Assembly: GCF_003004665.1 (NCBI RefSeq)
Contig: NZ_MUHY01000001.1
Location: 620,001-684,000 of the forward strand
DNA length: 64,000 bases
Direction: 5' to 3'
Origin: Candidatus Pandoraea novymonadis
GTDB lineage: Bacteria > Pseudomonadota > Gammaproteobacteria > Burkholderiales > Burkholderiaceae
Numbering within the stretch: position 1 is the stretch's first letter; every line of letters starts with the position of its first letter. Below, piece by piece: positions 8,847 through 18,447 of the stretch. Made by a program: the position numbers and the translations under genes. Under the pieces are notes generated by a model that was given only the letters and a program-made list of their open reading frames with translations, was not told the DNA's origin and made no database searches.

Positions 8847-11708
8847 TTATTTCACCACGGCAGCGCCCCTTAAACGACCAAAAGCAGTTTCAAGCAATTG
8901 CTTAAGCTGTTCGTAATGCTTCGCGTAGTAACCCACCGCAGGGGAGGCTGAGGCAGGCCGGCCGGCATAAACAAGCTTTTGACCCACATTCATCCCATCT
9001 GTCAGATGGTGTTCAATGTAAAACCAAGGACCTTGATTTTTTGGCTCATCTTGAACCCAAACGACTTCAGTAAGATTTTCGTATTTTTTCAACTCATTCT
9101 CGAACGCCTTATGCGGAAACGGGTACAGTTGTTCCACGCGAATAACTGCAACGTCATTGGAGTTAATTTCGCGGCGATGGGCAATTAAATCATAGTACAA
9201 ACGACCAGAACATACGATCACACGCTTAATCTTCTTCGACTCAATCGTGTCATCCACTTCACCAATCAATGTCAAAAAGTTGCCATTCGCTAGTTCCGAT
9301 AAATCGCTCACCGCCTCCTTATGACGCAAAAGGGACTTGGGCGTAAACACTATTAATGGTTTACGCAACTGGCGAATCATTTGTCTGCGGAGTAGGTGAA
9401 AAATCTGAGCCGGTGTGGTTGGTTGCGTCACTTGCATATTCGTATCTGCACACAGCTGAAGATAGCGTTCAATACGAGCCGACGAATGCTCAGGACCTTG
9501 TCCTTCGTACCCATGAGGCAACAGCATCGTCAAACCAGAAACGCGCCCCCACTTCACTTCTCCACTCGAGATGAATTGGTCAATCACAACCTGTGCACCG
9601 TTAGAAAAGTCACCAAACTGTCCTTCCCACAATACCATAGTGTTCGGCTCAGCCGTTGAGTACCCATACTCGAAGCCAAGTACAGCTTCCTCAGATAGAA
9701 CTGAATCAATGACTGTAAACTTAGCCTGACCTTCTGCGATATTTTGCAATGGAACATAAGTACCGTCGTTCCAACGTTCACGATTCTGATCGTGCAATAC
9801 TGCATGACGATGTGTAAAAGTGCCACGACCTGAATCCTGTCCAGTCAAACGCACTGCATAGCCCGACGAGACCAAAGACGCATAGGCCAAATGTTCGCCC
9901 ATTCCCCAGTCGAGCGGTTGATCACCACGGCCCATATTACGACGATCATTGAGGACTTTTTCAACCAATGAATGAACTTTAAAGTTCTCTGGAATAGTAG
10001 TAATACACTCAGCCAAACGCTTAAGTTCAGCGAGAGGTATAGCGGTATCAGCATGGTCAGTCCACTTACGATTTAAAAAAGGCACCCAGTCAACTGCATA
10101 TTTGCTTTTATAGTTCGAAAGTACTGGATCCGTAGTATGATGACCCTCATCCATAGCCTTTCGATATGCTTTAACGAACCCATCGCCTTCTTCCGCCGTA
10201 ATCACACCTTGCGTAACCAATTTCTCGGCATATAATGCACGCGTGCCAGGATGCTGTGCTATCTTCTTATACATCAGCGGTTGCGTGACTGCCGGAGTGT
10301 CTTGCTCGTTATGACCTAGCTTTCTAAAACATACAATATCAACAACGGCATCTTTTTTGAATTCCTGGCGAAAATCAAGAGCCAGTTGCATCGCCAACAC
10401 AACGGCTTCAGGATCGTCACCGTTAACATGCAGGACCGGTGCTTCGATCATCTTAACTACGTCAGAACAATAGATTGTCGAGCGAGAATCACGCGGATCT
10501 GATGTAGTAAAACCAATCTGATTGTTAATAACAATGTGGACAGTACCGTGTGTCCCGTAACCGCGCGTTTGCGCTAAATTCAGCGTCTCCATCACCACGC
10601 CCTGCCCCGCAAAAGCAGCATCACCATGAATCTGCACAGGAAGCACTTGGGGAGCATCTAACTCTCCACAACGGTCCATACGTGCCTTTGCCGAGCCTTC
10701 GACAACCGGGTTAACAATTTCCAAATGCGAAGGGTTGAAAGCCAGCGACAAGTGGACAGGACCACCCCTAGTTGATACATCACTCGAAAAACCTTTGTGA
10801 TACTTAACGTCACCTGCTGGCAAATCATCAACGTGCTTGTTTTCAAATTCAGCAAACAAATCCGCCGGCATTTTTCCTAATGTATTAACTAGAACATTCA
10901 GACGACCACGGTGCGCCATTCCGATCACAATTTCTTGTACACCCTTGCTTCCAGCATGATGCACCAGTTCATCCATCGCCACGATAAACGATTCACTACC
11001 CTCCAATGAAAAACGCTTCTGTCCAACAAATTTGGTGTGGAGATAACGTTCTAAACCTTCAGCTGCAGTTAACCTTTCGAGAATATGTTTCTTCTTCTCG
11101 GGCGAAAATGTCGGTGTTGCACGAGTACGCTCAAGCTTTTCTTGCCACCAACGCTTTTGCTCAGGGTCGCTGATATACATGTACTCGGCACCAATCGAAC
11201 CGCAGTATGTATCGCGCAAGGCCTTGAAAATATCACGTAGGCTGGCTTGATCAAAGCCGAAATACGTATTTTCAGCACTATAGGTGCTGTCCATATCCGC
11301 TTCCGTGAAGTCATAGAAGGCGGGCTCAAGTTCAGGGATTGCCGCACGTTCTTGACGTTTGAGTGGATCTAAATTAGCCCAACGGGCACCCAGGAATCGA
11401 TAAGCCGCGACCAGGGACTGTACGTGTACCTGTTTTCGTGCAACCACCATCTCAGAAGCGCCAGTACGAGGCAAGAAAGCGTTGGCCTTCGCACGTTGTG
11501 CAAACGATTGCACGATTGGGGCGTGCGCCACATCGTTGGCGTTCGAACCATCCACCGCAGGGATACTCTGTAGAGCGTCAAAATACTGGCGCCAGTTATC
11601 TGGCACCGAGGCAGGATTGTCTAAATACGATTCGTACAGTTCTTCAACATACGGAGCATTGCCACCGAACAAGTACGAGTTCGCTTGGAATTTTTCCATC
11701 AAACTCAT
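8847..11708 (-). CDS. odhA: 2-oxoglutarate dehydrogenase E1 component
   Basis: Thiamine-diphosphate E1 subunit that decarboxylates 2-oxoglutarate in the TCA cycle. 953 residues, full length. It begins with the E2-binding tail (SNSYLFGGNAPYVEELYESY-like). Core motifs include GMAHRGRLNVLVN, HGDAAFAGQG and NNQIGFTTSDPRD, the cofactor region. It is first in the operon odhA-odhB-lpdA(-zapE). An intact complex indicates that this organism still runs at least the oxidative half of the TCA cycle, which many strongly reduced symbionts have lost. Confidence 0.97.
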   Translation of the reverse strand: MSLMEKFQANSYLFGGNAPYVEELYESYLDNPASVPDNWRQYFDALQSIPAVDGSNANDVAHAPIVQSFAQRAKANAFLPRTGASEMVVARKQVHVQSLVAAYRFLGARWANLDPLKRQERAAIPELEPAFYDFTEADMDSTYSAENTYFGFDQASLRDIFKALRDTYCGSIGAEYMYISDPEQKRWWQEKLERTRATPTFSPEKKKHILERLTAAEGLERYLHTKFVGQKRFSLEGSESFIVAMDELVHHAGSKGVQEIVIGMAHRGRLNVLVNTLGKMPADLFAEFENKHVDDLPAGDVKYHKGFSSDVSTRGGPVHLSLAFNPSHLEIVNPVVEGSAKARMDRCGELDAPQVLPVQIHGDAAFAGQGVVMETLNLAQTRGYGTHGTVHIVINNQIGFTTSDPRDSRSTIYCSDVVKMIEAPVLHVNGDDPEAVVLAMQLALDFRQEFKKDAVVDIVCFRKLGHNEQDTPAVTQPLMYKKIAQHPGTRALYAEKLVTQGVITAEEGDGFVKAYRKAMDEGHHTTDPVLSNYKSKYAVDWVPFLNRKWTDHADTAIPLAELKRLAECITTIPENFKVHSLVEKVLNDRRNMGRGDQPLDWGMGEHLAYASLVSSGYAVRLTGQDSGRGTFTHRHAVLHDQNRERWNDGTYVPLQNIAEGQAKFTVIDSVLSEEAVLGFEYGYSTAEPNTMVLWEGQFGDFSNGAQVVIDQFISSGEVKWGRVSGLTMLLPHGYEGQGPEHSSARIERYLQLCADTNMQVTQPTTPAQIFHLLRRQMIRQLRKPLIVFTPKSLLRHKEAVSDLSELANGNFLTLIGEVDDTIESKKIKRVIVCSGRLYYDLIAHRREINSNDVAVIRVEQLYPFPHKAFENELKKYENLTEVVWVQDEPKNQGPWFYIEHHLTDGMNVGQKLVYAGRPASASPAVGYYAKHYEQLKQLLETAFGRLRGAAVVK

Positions 11709-12403
11709 TTCTCACTCACCTTTTCATCGAGTGTCTCGAGAAACAGGGGGTTACTGAAACCTTCCGCGACAAGGCCTGACCAGAAGCGGATTGCGTGAAT
11801 CAAGTAGTGCTCGGAAGGACCGGGTAAATCACGCTGCGCAGCATATCACGTTTTCCTATTACTAAACACTATAGAGAAATATCTGCCAGCTATCGAATTT
11901 TCAACTCTATTACGCATCCGGATCACAGTACTGAAATAGTCAACACAAATGTAAAAATCCAATTCTTTCACCGTATAGTGAAGCGTAAACACTACTGAGT
12001 TCACTTTAGGCCTTCGCGCATGCGAGCTCTAATTTTCAGTGGAATTCAATAAAGTTTGTCATCTAGGAATAATATGAAAAGGAAGAATCATCTTTAAATA
12101 AAGAAAGCTAAAACATCCTGTCAAGAAAAACGTGATCCTAAAAATCAAGAGTACTTTTTTATGGAAAGCTACACTAGCCCATTACATGCGTCAATAACAA
12201 CGGACCAACAATTAATATAGGATAGTGATAATCTCCTCTCGCTTTCTTCGGCAATCCATTCCCTGAACACATTTGGCTAAAGCAGGAAGACTCGTTTCCT
12301 GCTAAAGACATTTAAAAGACCTTTTCTATTTCCAAATAGGTGGGGTGCGCAGCCCAATATAATGTGCCAATTCAACGAATTCAGCCATACATGTGACAAA
12401 ACT
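11709..12403. other. non-coding gap between odhA and gshA
   Basis: About 695 bases with no recognisable gene or RNA. It must hold the odhA promoter and the end of the gshA transcript. In Burkholderia, gshB usually follows gshA at this point. I see no frame here that could encode glutathione synthetase. Confidence 0.6.
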
Positions 12404-14029
12404 CTATGCAGGAACAGCACCTAATGTCCCCGCATTATACGCTGCTAAAAATTTCTCAAAGTCATCTATTTGCGCACTCTCGAGCTGAACCTGAGCGTCA
12501 AGGGATTTTTGCGCAAGCGACTGAAAGCGTTCCGTTTGCAAGGCATCTAGTGGATATAACCGAAATCGCTCAGCATGTCGTTGACTTTGCAATAGTGTAA
12601 ACGCTTGGAAAGCACCTCCCGGCACATTACGAAAATCAGCCATCCCATGGAGTACCCTAGCAGATGGGGTCAAAGAGGGATCGTCGAGTAAAGCACGTTT
12701 AATCGCCATAGCCTCAGCATAGTGGGTACCACCTCGCTGAGAATCAAACTGTTCTGCTGCCAAATCAATACGCTTTAGCAAATCATTCGCCCATTTTTTT
12801 AGGGTGATTGGGGCACCATTGCAGTGCAAGGTCAGCCCAGGTTTGCGTCCTTCCTTCACAACAAGCGAGAAATTATTTCGATTCTCAAGGTTTTCCTCGA
12901 CCGAACATTTCGGGCTCTCCTCAAGGGCACAAAACAACAAAAATGCATCAATAAAACGCGCAGTGCTCACGTCAATACCAACCGGGTTGAAAGGATCGAT
13001 ATCTATACAACGCACCTCTACATACTGCACCCCACGTCGAGCAAGTGCTTGAACAGGCTTCTCTCCACTATAAGTCACACGCTTTGGACGAATCGTCGCA
13101 TAAAATTCATTTTCAATTTGAAGCAGATTCGTTGATAGTTGGAGCCACTCACCGTCACGCTGCGTACCTATTGTCTCATATGGCGGATGAGGTTGACTAA
13201 CGGCTTGTACTAGCGCTGCGATATAGCCAGTCAACGAGTCATAACATGAAGACACTCCAGACTGCGCATTACTTTGATAACCCAAATCACTCATGCGTAA
13301 GCTGGTCGCATATGGCAGGTAAAGTGTCTCGTCATCGTAACGTTCGAGATCATGCTTGAGACCGTCTAAAAAGTTAGCCTGCAAAGCAGGCGATGCACCA
13401 AAGAGGTACATCAGCAACCAGCTATAGCGATGAAAATTACGAATCATCCCGATATAGCATAGCGATTGATAATCACGCAGGGAAAGATCTGAATTTTCAA
13501 TATTATGAAAAATTGCCCATAGAGAATCAGCCAAAGAAAAATTATAGTGAATACCTGCTATACATTGCATCCTCTTACCGTAGCGAAATGCCAAGCCACG
13601 GCGGTAAACATGTTTTAGCTTCCCAATATTCGACGTCCCATACCACGCAATTGGAATAATACTCTCGCTAGGCAACGTCGGGGGCATCGAGGCGACCCAA
13701 AGCATTTCATCATCTAGCACCTGATATGTGAAACGATGGATCTCCTCCAGCCGTGCAATTACTTTTTCCGGATCGTTCTGAGGAGGAGTGATAAATTCAA
13801 GAAGCGCCTCTGAATAATCAGTAGTAATTTCATCGTTTGTGAGGGCGCTACCCAACGCCTGTGGATGAGGAGTCAATGCAAGCGCACCGAGCTTATCGAT
13901 CCTTAACGTTTCACGCTCGACACCAGACAGTCCCTCGCACAACAGCGATCGATGATCAAACTGAGAAAAAAGCGAAAGACGGCGCTGGTAAAGAGCCGAA
14001 TCTAAATTTAGGTAATTCTTTTTTTCCAA
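12404..14029 (-). CDS. gshA: glutamate-cysteine ligase
   Basis: ATP-dependent first step of glutathione synthesis, joining glutamate to cysteine. It is the proteobacterial GshA type, with GVERETLRI near the N-terminus, SNIGKLKHVYRRGLAFRYGK and VRCIDIDPFNP. I place the start at a TTG (14029) because GAGGGAGGA lies just before it; this gives 541 residues. A GTG at 14068 would add 13 residues without a ribosome site. It is transcribed alone, and the usual downstream gshB is not in the window. The product could serve glutathione only if gshB exists elsewhere; otherwise the cell would make gamma-glutamylcysteine. Confidence 0.94.
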   Translation of the reverse strand: MEKKNYLNLDSALYQRRLSLFSQFDHRSLLCEGLSGVERETLRIDKLGALALTPHPQALGSALTNDEITTDYSEALLEFITPPQNDPEKVIARLEEIHRFTYQVLDDEMLWVASMPPTLPSESIIPIAWYGTSNIGKLKHVYRRGLAFRYGKRMQCIAGIHYNFSLADSLWAIFHNIENSDLSLRDYQSLCYIGMIRNFHRYSWLLMYLFGASPALQANFLDGLKHDLERYDDETLYLPYATSLRMSDLGYQSNAQSGVSSCYDSLTGYIAALVQAVSQPHPPYETIGTQRDGEWLQLSTNLLQIENEFYATIRPKRVTYSGEKPVQALARRGVQYVEVRCIDIDPFNPVGIDVSTARFIDAFLLFCALEESPKCSVEENLENRNNFSLVVKEGRKPGLTLHCNGAPITLKKWANDLLKRIDLAAEQFDSQRGGTHYAEAMAIKRALLDDPSLTPSARVLHGMADFRNVPGGAFQAFTLLQSQRHAERFRLYPLDALQTERFQSLAQKSLDAQVQLESAQIDDFEKFLAAYNAGTLGAVPA

Positions 14030-14283
14030 CGTTCCTCCCTCGTTTGAAGCAGGATCTCGACAAACCACTCATGCCTAAATGACGCGTACGAGGAGGCTCT
14101 ACCGCATCTGTATCTAAGCATGAGTACAATGATCTACTGTTAAATGTGAGCATAACCGAAACTGAAGGATTTAGTCCAATAACAGACACTTTTAGATACT
14201 GCCAGATGATCAAAAACAGCATCTAATTAAATCACAAAACGAAAAAATCACTCCCCCCGTTTCCTTTCTCCTCAGAGCTCAGA

Positions 14284-14289
14284 TATAAT
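14284..14289 (+). promoter_or_regulatory. -10 element of tRNA-Pro
   Basis: A perfect TATAAT, 32 bases before the tRNA-Pro gene. The -35 region at 14261 (TTCCTT) is weak. Assigned from position. Confidence 0.45.
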
Positions 14290-14321
14290 CAAAATCTGAG
14301 ATAATTTTAAGATTACACTCA

Positions 14322-14398
<77 letters not shown>

Positions 14399-14425
14399 GA
14401 TCAAACCACAATATATTAAGGTTAT

Positions 14426-14452
14426 ATGCCCTTTTCTTTATGAAAAGGGCAT
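14426..14452 (+). terminator. hairpin after tRNA-Pro
   Basis: An 11-bp perfect stem (ATGCCCTTTTC with GAAAAGGGCAT) and a five-base loop, 28 bases after the tRNA. It is placed as a transcription terminator, although no long T run follows on this strand. Confidence 0.5.
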
Positions 14453-15259
14453 CGTCCAAATCTACTTTCATTTTGCATCAAGTTAGAAAAGCAAATCGAC
14501 AGAAAATTTCTCTTGAACAGCTCTGTTATACAACTCCCGTATGTGCTTCTCTAAGCCTTCATGGCTTTATCAAAATAATGTTCATAATATCATTATGAAC
14601 TGGGTGAAAAATCCGAAAAGCTAGCTGTTTATGGTCATCTCATTCTATGACACTAATTAAACAGAGCGTAATGTAATACCATTTTACCGTCAGATAGCCC
14701 TCTCAAGTTTAGTAAGCCTAAGCTTTTCTCAGAGTTCTGCTCTTGCTTTTTAAATTGATAGAAGTGAAGGGGAAAATTTTGTATGCAATCCACGCATAAA
14801 AAATCAATAATGTCTGTCAAGATATCAAGGAACATCACCATTGGGAGATGGTGATGTATAACCGACCGAGTTTCATCCTACTTGCCTTTCACATCTTTTT
14901 TAAAGAAAACGGGATAACGATTTATCTTTCAGCGAATGTCTATTGTGGCTCGTATAACAAGCAAGTCTTCTAAATTAAAAACACACCAGTGTACTTTTTC
15001 TTTCCTCAAAAAGGATATCCACAATCGCTGTTGATAAGTCTGAGAATAACTAGACCAGGTGCCACGAAAACTACTGTCAATATTGACTGTCAATAGCTTT
15101 GCTTGTTTTTCACTCAACTATTTATAGATATTTTTAATTCCGTTTTAAGAATAAATAACGTTTACGGCCGGAAGACCGTATGATCTGTCAATTTCGCAGT
15201 AAACGATAAATCTGATTGTCTTCTTGTCTGATCGATATCTACGATTAAGCTCAACAACA
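14453..15259. other. non-coding gap between tRNA-Pro and mnmA
   Basis: About 800 bases without a recognisable gene. It contains one 10-bp perfect hairpin (14832-14857, ACATCACCAT with ATGGTGATGT, six-base loop) that belongs to no annotated transcript. Confidence 0.55.
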
Positions 15260-16357
15260 TCAAATCCCATGAAGCGAGGCACTTCCAATAAAGCCTCCCC
15301 CTAGGCACACTTCGCCGTCGTACAGCACCGCTGATTGTCCCGGCGTCACCGCCCATTGGGGCGAGGCGAACGACAACATCACCTGATTACTATCAACAAG
15401 ATTCATCCAACAAACTTCGTCTGATTGACGATAACGTGTTTTAGCACCGCACACAGCACCAACCGCAGGAGCTTCGCCAGATATCCACGAAAGGTCTTCC
15501 ACACTAACTACATCTGACAGTAACCATGGATGCTCTTGACCCTGCACCACATATAATGTGTTTGTCACTATGTCCTTTTTGGCTACGAACCAAGGCTTAC
15601 CGTTACCATCACGCCTACCTCCTAAACCAATGCCTTTTCGCTGACCCAATGTGTAGAAAGCCAAGCCCATGTGTTCTCCAACGATTATGCCCTCTGGATT
15701 TTTCACCGGACCAGGTTTGATCGGTAAATAGCGGCCAAGAAAATCACGGAATGAACGCTCACCAATAAAGCAAATACCAGTGGAATCTTTTTTCTTGGCA
15801 TTTGGCAACCCAATACTCGCAGCAATCTCACGAACCTTCGTCTTTTGTATTTTTCCCAATGGGAAAAAAGTATGCGACAACTGACGCTGATTCAAACGGT
15901 GCAAAAAGTAGCTCTGATCCTTCGTGTGATCACACGCTTTAAGTAATTCAAAATGATCCGCCCGTTCTCGAATACGCGCATAATGTCCTGTCGCAATCAT
16001 TTCACAACCTAGTGAAATAGCATGATTAAGAAAAGCTTTGAATTTTATTTCGGCGTTACAAAGCACATCAGGATTCGGTGTGCGTCCCATAGAGTACTCT
16101 CTCAGGAACTCTCCGAATACACGATCTTTATACTCTGTAGCAAAATTCACTGCCTCCACAGGGATTCCGATCAAATCAGCAACTGAAACTACGTCTATCC
16201 AATCTTGCCGAGTCGAACAGTATTCGCCATCGTCATCATCTTCCCAGTTCTTCATGAAGAGTCCAACAACATCATAACCTTGTTGTTTAAGCAACCACGC
16301 CGCCACCGAAGAATCAACTCCCCCTGACATTCCAACCACTACACACTTTTGACCCAT
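15260..16357 (-). CDS. mnmA: tRNA-uridine 2-sulfurtransferase MnmA
   Basis: Adds sulfur to U34 of tRNA-Lys, tRNA-Glu and tRNA-Gln. 365 residues from the chosen ATG. It has the PP-loop GMSGGVDSS near the N-terminus, the first catalytic Cys in [12 protein letters not shown], and the second in [10 protein letters not shown]. The ATG at 16357 was preferred because AGGA precedes it and the N-terminus then matches the family; an ATG at 16378 would add seven residues. It stands alone between two empty gaps. Confidence 0.96.
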   Translation of the reverse strand: MGQKCVVVGMSGGVDSSVAAWLLKQQGYDVVGLFMKNWEDDDDGEYCSTRQDWIDVVSVADLIGIPVEAVNFATEYKDRVFGEFLREYSMGRTPNPDVLCNAEIKFKAFLNHAISLGCEMIATGHYARIRERADHFELLKACDHTKDQSYFLHRLNQRQLSHTFFPLGKIQKTKVREIAASIGLPNAKKKDSTGICFIGERSFRDFLGRYLPIKPGPVKNPEGIIVGEHMGLAFYTLGQRKGIGLGGRRDGNGKPWFVAKKDIVTNTLYVVQGQEHPWLLSDVVSVEDLSWISGEAPAVGAVCGAKTRYRQSDEVCWMNLVDSNQVMLSFASPQWAVTPGQSAVLYDGEVCLGGGFIGSASLHGI

Positions 16358-16378
16358 GTATTTGTCCTGCTTACCCAT

Positions 16379-16857
16379 CCAATGCTAGGTAATTATATAA
16401 AGAAGTACCAAATCAAAATGGTGCCGAATAAGATAATTACCAACCCAGTGCAGTAATCATCCAGCCGAGATGAGGCTCCGCGAAATATCCGAATTGAGAA
16501 TATCTTTTAACATCGTGTCCTCAATAAATTTTCTGTCTTGCTCAAGCGATTTTATAGCGGTGCATCCAGTGTTGGATTCTGCATAATTACAATATTCTAG
16601 CTTCTCTTCAAGAGACTCTATCCAATTCTACTGTGAGACGGTAATTTGTGCAGGGTGACCATGATATAACATAGGTGGTCGCATTATAGGTGTTATAACC
16701 TCGTAGGCTTTATTCAACATACATTTTTTGCATAGGCTTTCGTCCAATCTTAAGGTAAGCTCTGCAAGCATGCAGTTTGCAGAACACCATATCGTTTATC
16801 TTCTTCATACAAGGGTTCCTAGAAATATTTCTATTTCAACGCCAACAGGTATATGTG
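16379..16857. other. non-coding gap between mnmA and the pnt operon
   Basis: About 480 bases between divergent genes. It should hold promoters for both mnmA (minus) and pntAA (plus), but no strong consensus promoter stands out. No gene or RNA is recognised. Confidence 0.5.
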
Positions 16858-16910
16858 AAACTTATCCAACAACGGACAAGATCTTAATCTTACCGTTGTT
16901 GGATAAGTTT
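16858..16910 (+). promoter_or_regulatory. long hairpin in the pntAA leader
   Basis: An 18-bp perfect inverted repeat (arms 16858-16875 and 16893-16910) encloses a 17-base loop that can itself form AAGAT/ATCTT. It ends about nine bases before the pntAA ribosome site. There is no T tract, so it does not look like an ordinary terminator. A role as attenuator, mRNA stabiliser or protein operator is possible but unproven. Confidence 0.6.
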
Positions 16911-16932
16911 GCCATTACCAAGGAGAAATGTA

Positions 16933-18063
16933 ATGAAAATAGGCATTCCAGCCGAAACAATATTCGGTGAAACTCGTGTCGCGGCAACACCAGAGACCAT
17001 TAAGAAATTGGTTGCCGCCAAACACCAGCTCATCGTTACTCGCAATGCAGGTTTGAACGCTAATGTGCCAGATACAGCATTCGAATCGGCCGGGGCGACC
17101 CTCGGCTCAAAAGATGAAGCCTTTGGTGCCGACATCATACTTAAAGTCCGTGCACCATCGGCGGAAGAGCTCAAGCACATCGCGCCAGGCAGTGTGCTAA
17201 TCGGGATGCTCAATCCATTCGACACCGAAAACAATAATCGCATGGCAGCTGCTGGTATTCAGGCCTTTTCGCTAGAAGCGGCACCGCGTATCACCCGTGC
17301 ACAGAGCATAGACGTACTCTCATCGCAAGCCAACATTGCGGGTTATAAGGCAGTCATACTTGCGGCCAATCTCCATCAACGTTTCATGCCGATGTTAATG
17401 ACCGCTGCCGGAACTGTGCAAGCAGCCCGCGTGGTCATTTTAGGTGCAGGGGTAGCAGGGTTGCAGGCTATTGCCACAGCTAAGCGTTTAGGAGCAATAG
17501 TTGAAGCGTCAGATGTACGCCCTAATGTAAGGGAACAAATAGAATCACTCGGCGCAAAATTTATCGATGTGCCTTTCGAAAGTGAGGAAGAACGTGATAT
17601 TTCGCAGGGAATCGGTGGGTACGCCCGGCCAATGCCTGCAGCATGGCTTGCACGTCAATCAAAACTCGTCCACTCACGCATCGTTCAAGCCGATGTTGTT
17701 ATCACCACTGCGCTAATTCCTGGAAGTCTTGCACCAACATTAATCGCAGCAGATACCGTCAAAGAAATGAAACCGGGTTCGGTCATAATTGATATAGCAG
17801 CAGGACGCGGCGCTAACGGTGGAGGCAACTGTACTCTCTCAGTCCCCGACGAAATAGTGAATATACATGGTGTGCATATCGCCGGATACACCAATCTACC
17901 AAGCATGGTTGCCGCTGATGCCTCCTCACTTTATGCACGCAACGTGCTGGAGTTCCTAAAACTCATCACTGACAAAGAAGGTCAGCTTAACATCGATGTA
18001 AACGACGATATCGTTGCTGCATGTCTCATATGCCTTAACGGTCAAGTACTACGCAACGCATAA
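16933..18063 (+). CDS. pntAA: NAD(P) transhydrogenase subunit alpha part 1
   Basis: Soluble NAD(H)-binding domain I of the proton-translocating transhydrogenase, which uses the proton gradient to make NADPH from NADH. 376 residues. It begins MKIGIPAETIFGETRVAATP and has the nucleotide-binding loop VVILGAGVAGLQAIATAKRLG. The ATG at 16933 follows AAGGAG at good spacing; a TTG at 16909 lies inside the upstream hairpin and is unlikely. It is first in the operon pntAA-pntAB-pntB. The alpha subunit is split into two genes, as in many proteobacteria outside the enterics. Confidence 0.96.
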   Translation: MKIGIPAETIFGETRVAATPETIKKLVAAKHQLIVTRNAGLNANVPDTAFESAGATLGSKDEAFGADIILKVRAPSAEELKHIAPGSVLIGMLNPFDTENNNRMAAAGIQAFSLEAAPRITRAQSIDVLSSQANIAGYKAVILAANLHQRFMPMLMTAAGTVQAARVVILGAGVAGLQAIATAKRLGAIVEASDVRPNVREQIESLGAKFIDVPFESEEERDISQGIGGYARPMPAAWLARQSKLVHSRIVQADVVITTALIPGSLAPTLIAADTVKEMKPGSVIIDIAAGRGANGGGNCTLSVPDEIVNIHGVHIAGYTNLPSMVAADASSLYARNVLEFLKLITDKEGQLNIDVNDDIVAACLICLNGQVLRNA

Positions 18064-18078
18064 ATACTAGGAAACCTT

Positions 18079-18447
18079 ATGGACATGATTAATCACACGA
18101 TGACCAATCTAATCATCTTCGTGCTATCGATATACATTGGCTATCACGTAGTATGGAATGTCACACCCGCACTGCATACACCCCTCATGGCAGTCACCAA
18201 TGCGATCTCAGCGATCATCATCATCGGCGCAATGCTAGCAGCGGGTCTCACCCAAGGAAATCTCGGAAAAACTATGGGGGTCGTAGCCGTCACACTTGCC
18301 GCCGTCAATGTATTCGGAGGCTTTCTCGTTACACAGCGTATGCTCGCTATGTTCAAAAAGAAAACAGAGAGAAGCAGTCCTCCTGTGCTCGGAAATAGCT
18401 CACAACACGCCTCAAGCAAAGCAGAAAATAATAAGGGAGACCATTAA
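18079..18447 (+). CDS. pntAB: NAD(P) transhydrogenase subunit alpha part 2
   Basis: Membrane part of the alpha subunit, 122 residues with about three transmembrane helices (roughly 11-30, 38-60 and 66-86). It belongs to the domain II proton channel together with PntB. The conserved segment YHVVWNVTPALHTPLMAVTN is present. Its stop codon TAA shares one base with the pntB start (TAATG), a sign of translational coupling. The C-terminal 30 residues are hydrophilic and variable. Confidence 0.95.
   Translation: MDMINHTMTNLIIFVLSIYIGYHVVWNVTPALHTPLMAVTNAISAIIIIGAMLAAGLTQGNLGKTMGVVAVTLAAVNVFGGFLVTQRMLAMFKKKTERSSPPVLGNSSQHASSKAENNKGDH

Noticed and set aside
16909-16932. TTG start for pntAA at 16909
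   Set aside because: It sits in the hairpin arm, has no ribosome site, and the ATG at 16933 follows AAGGAG and matches the family start.
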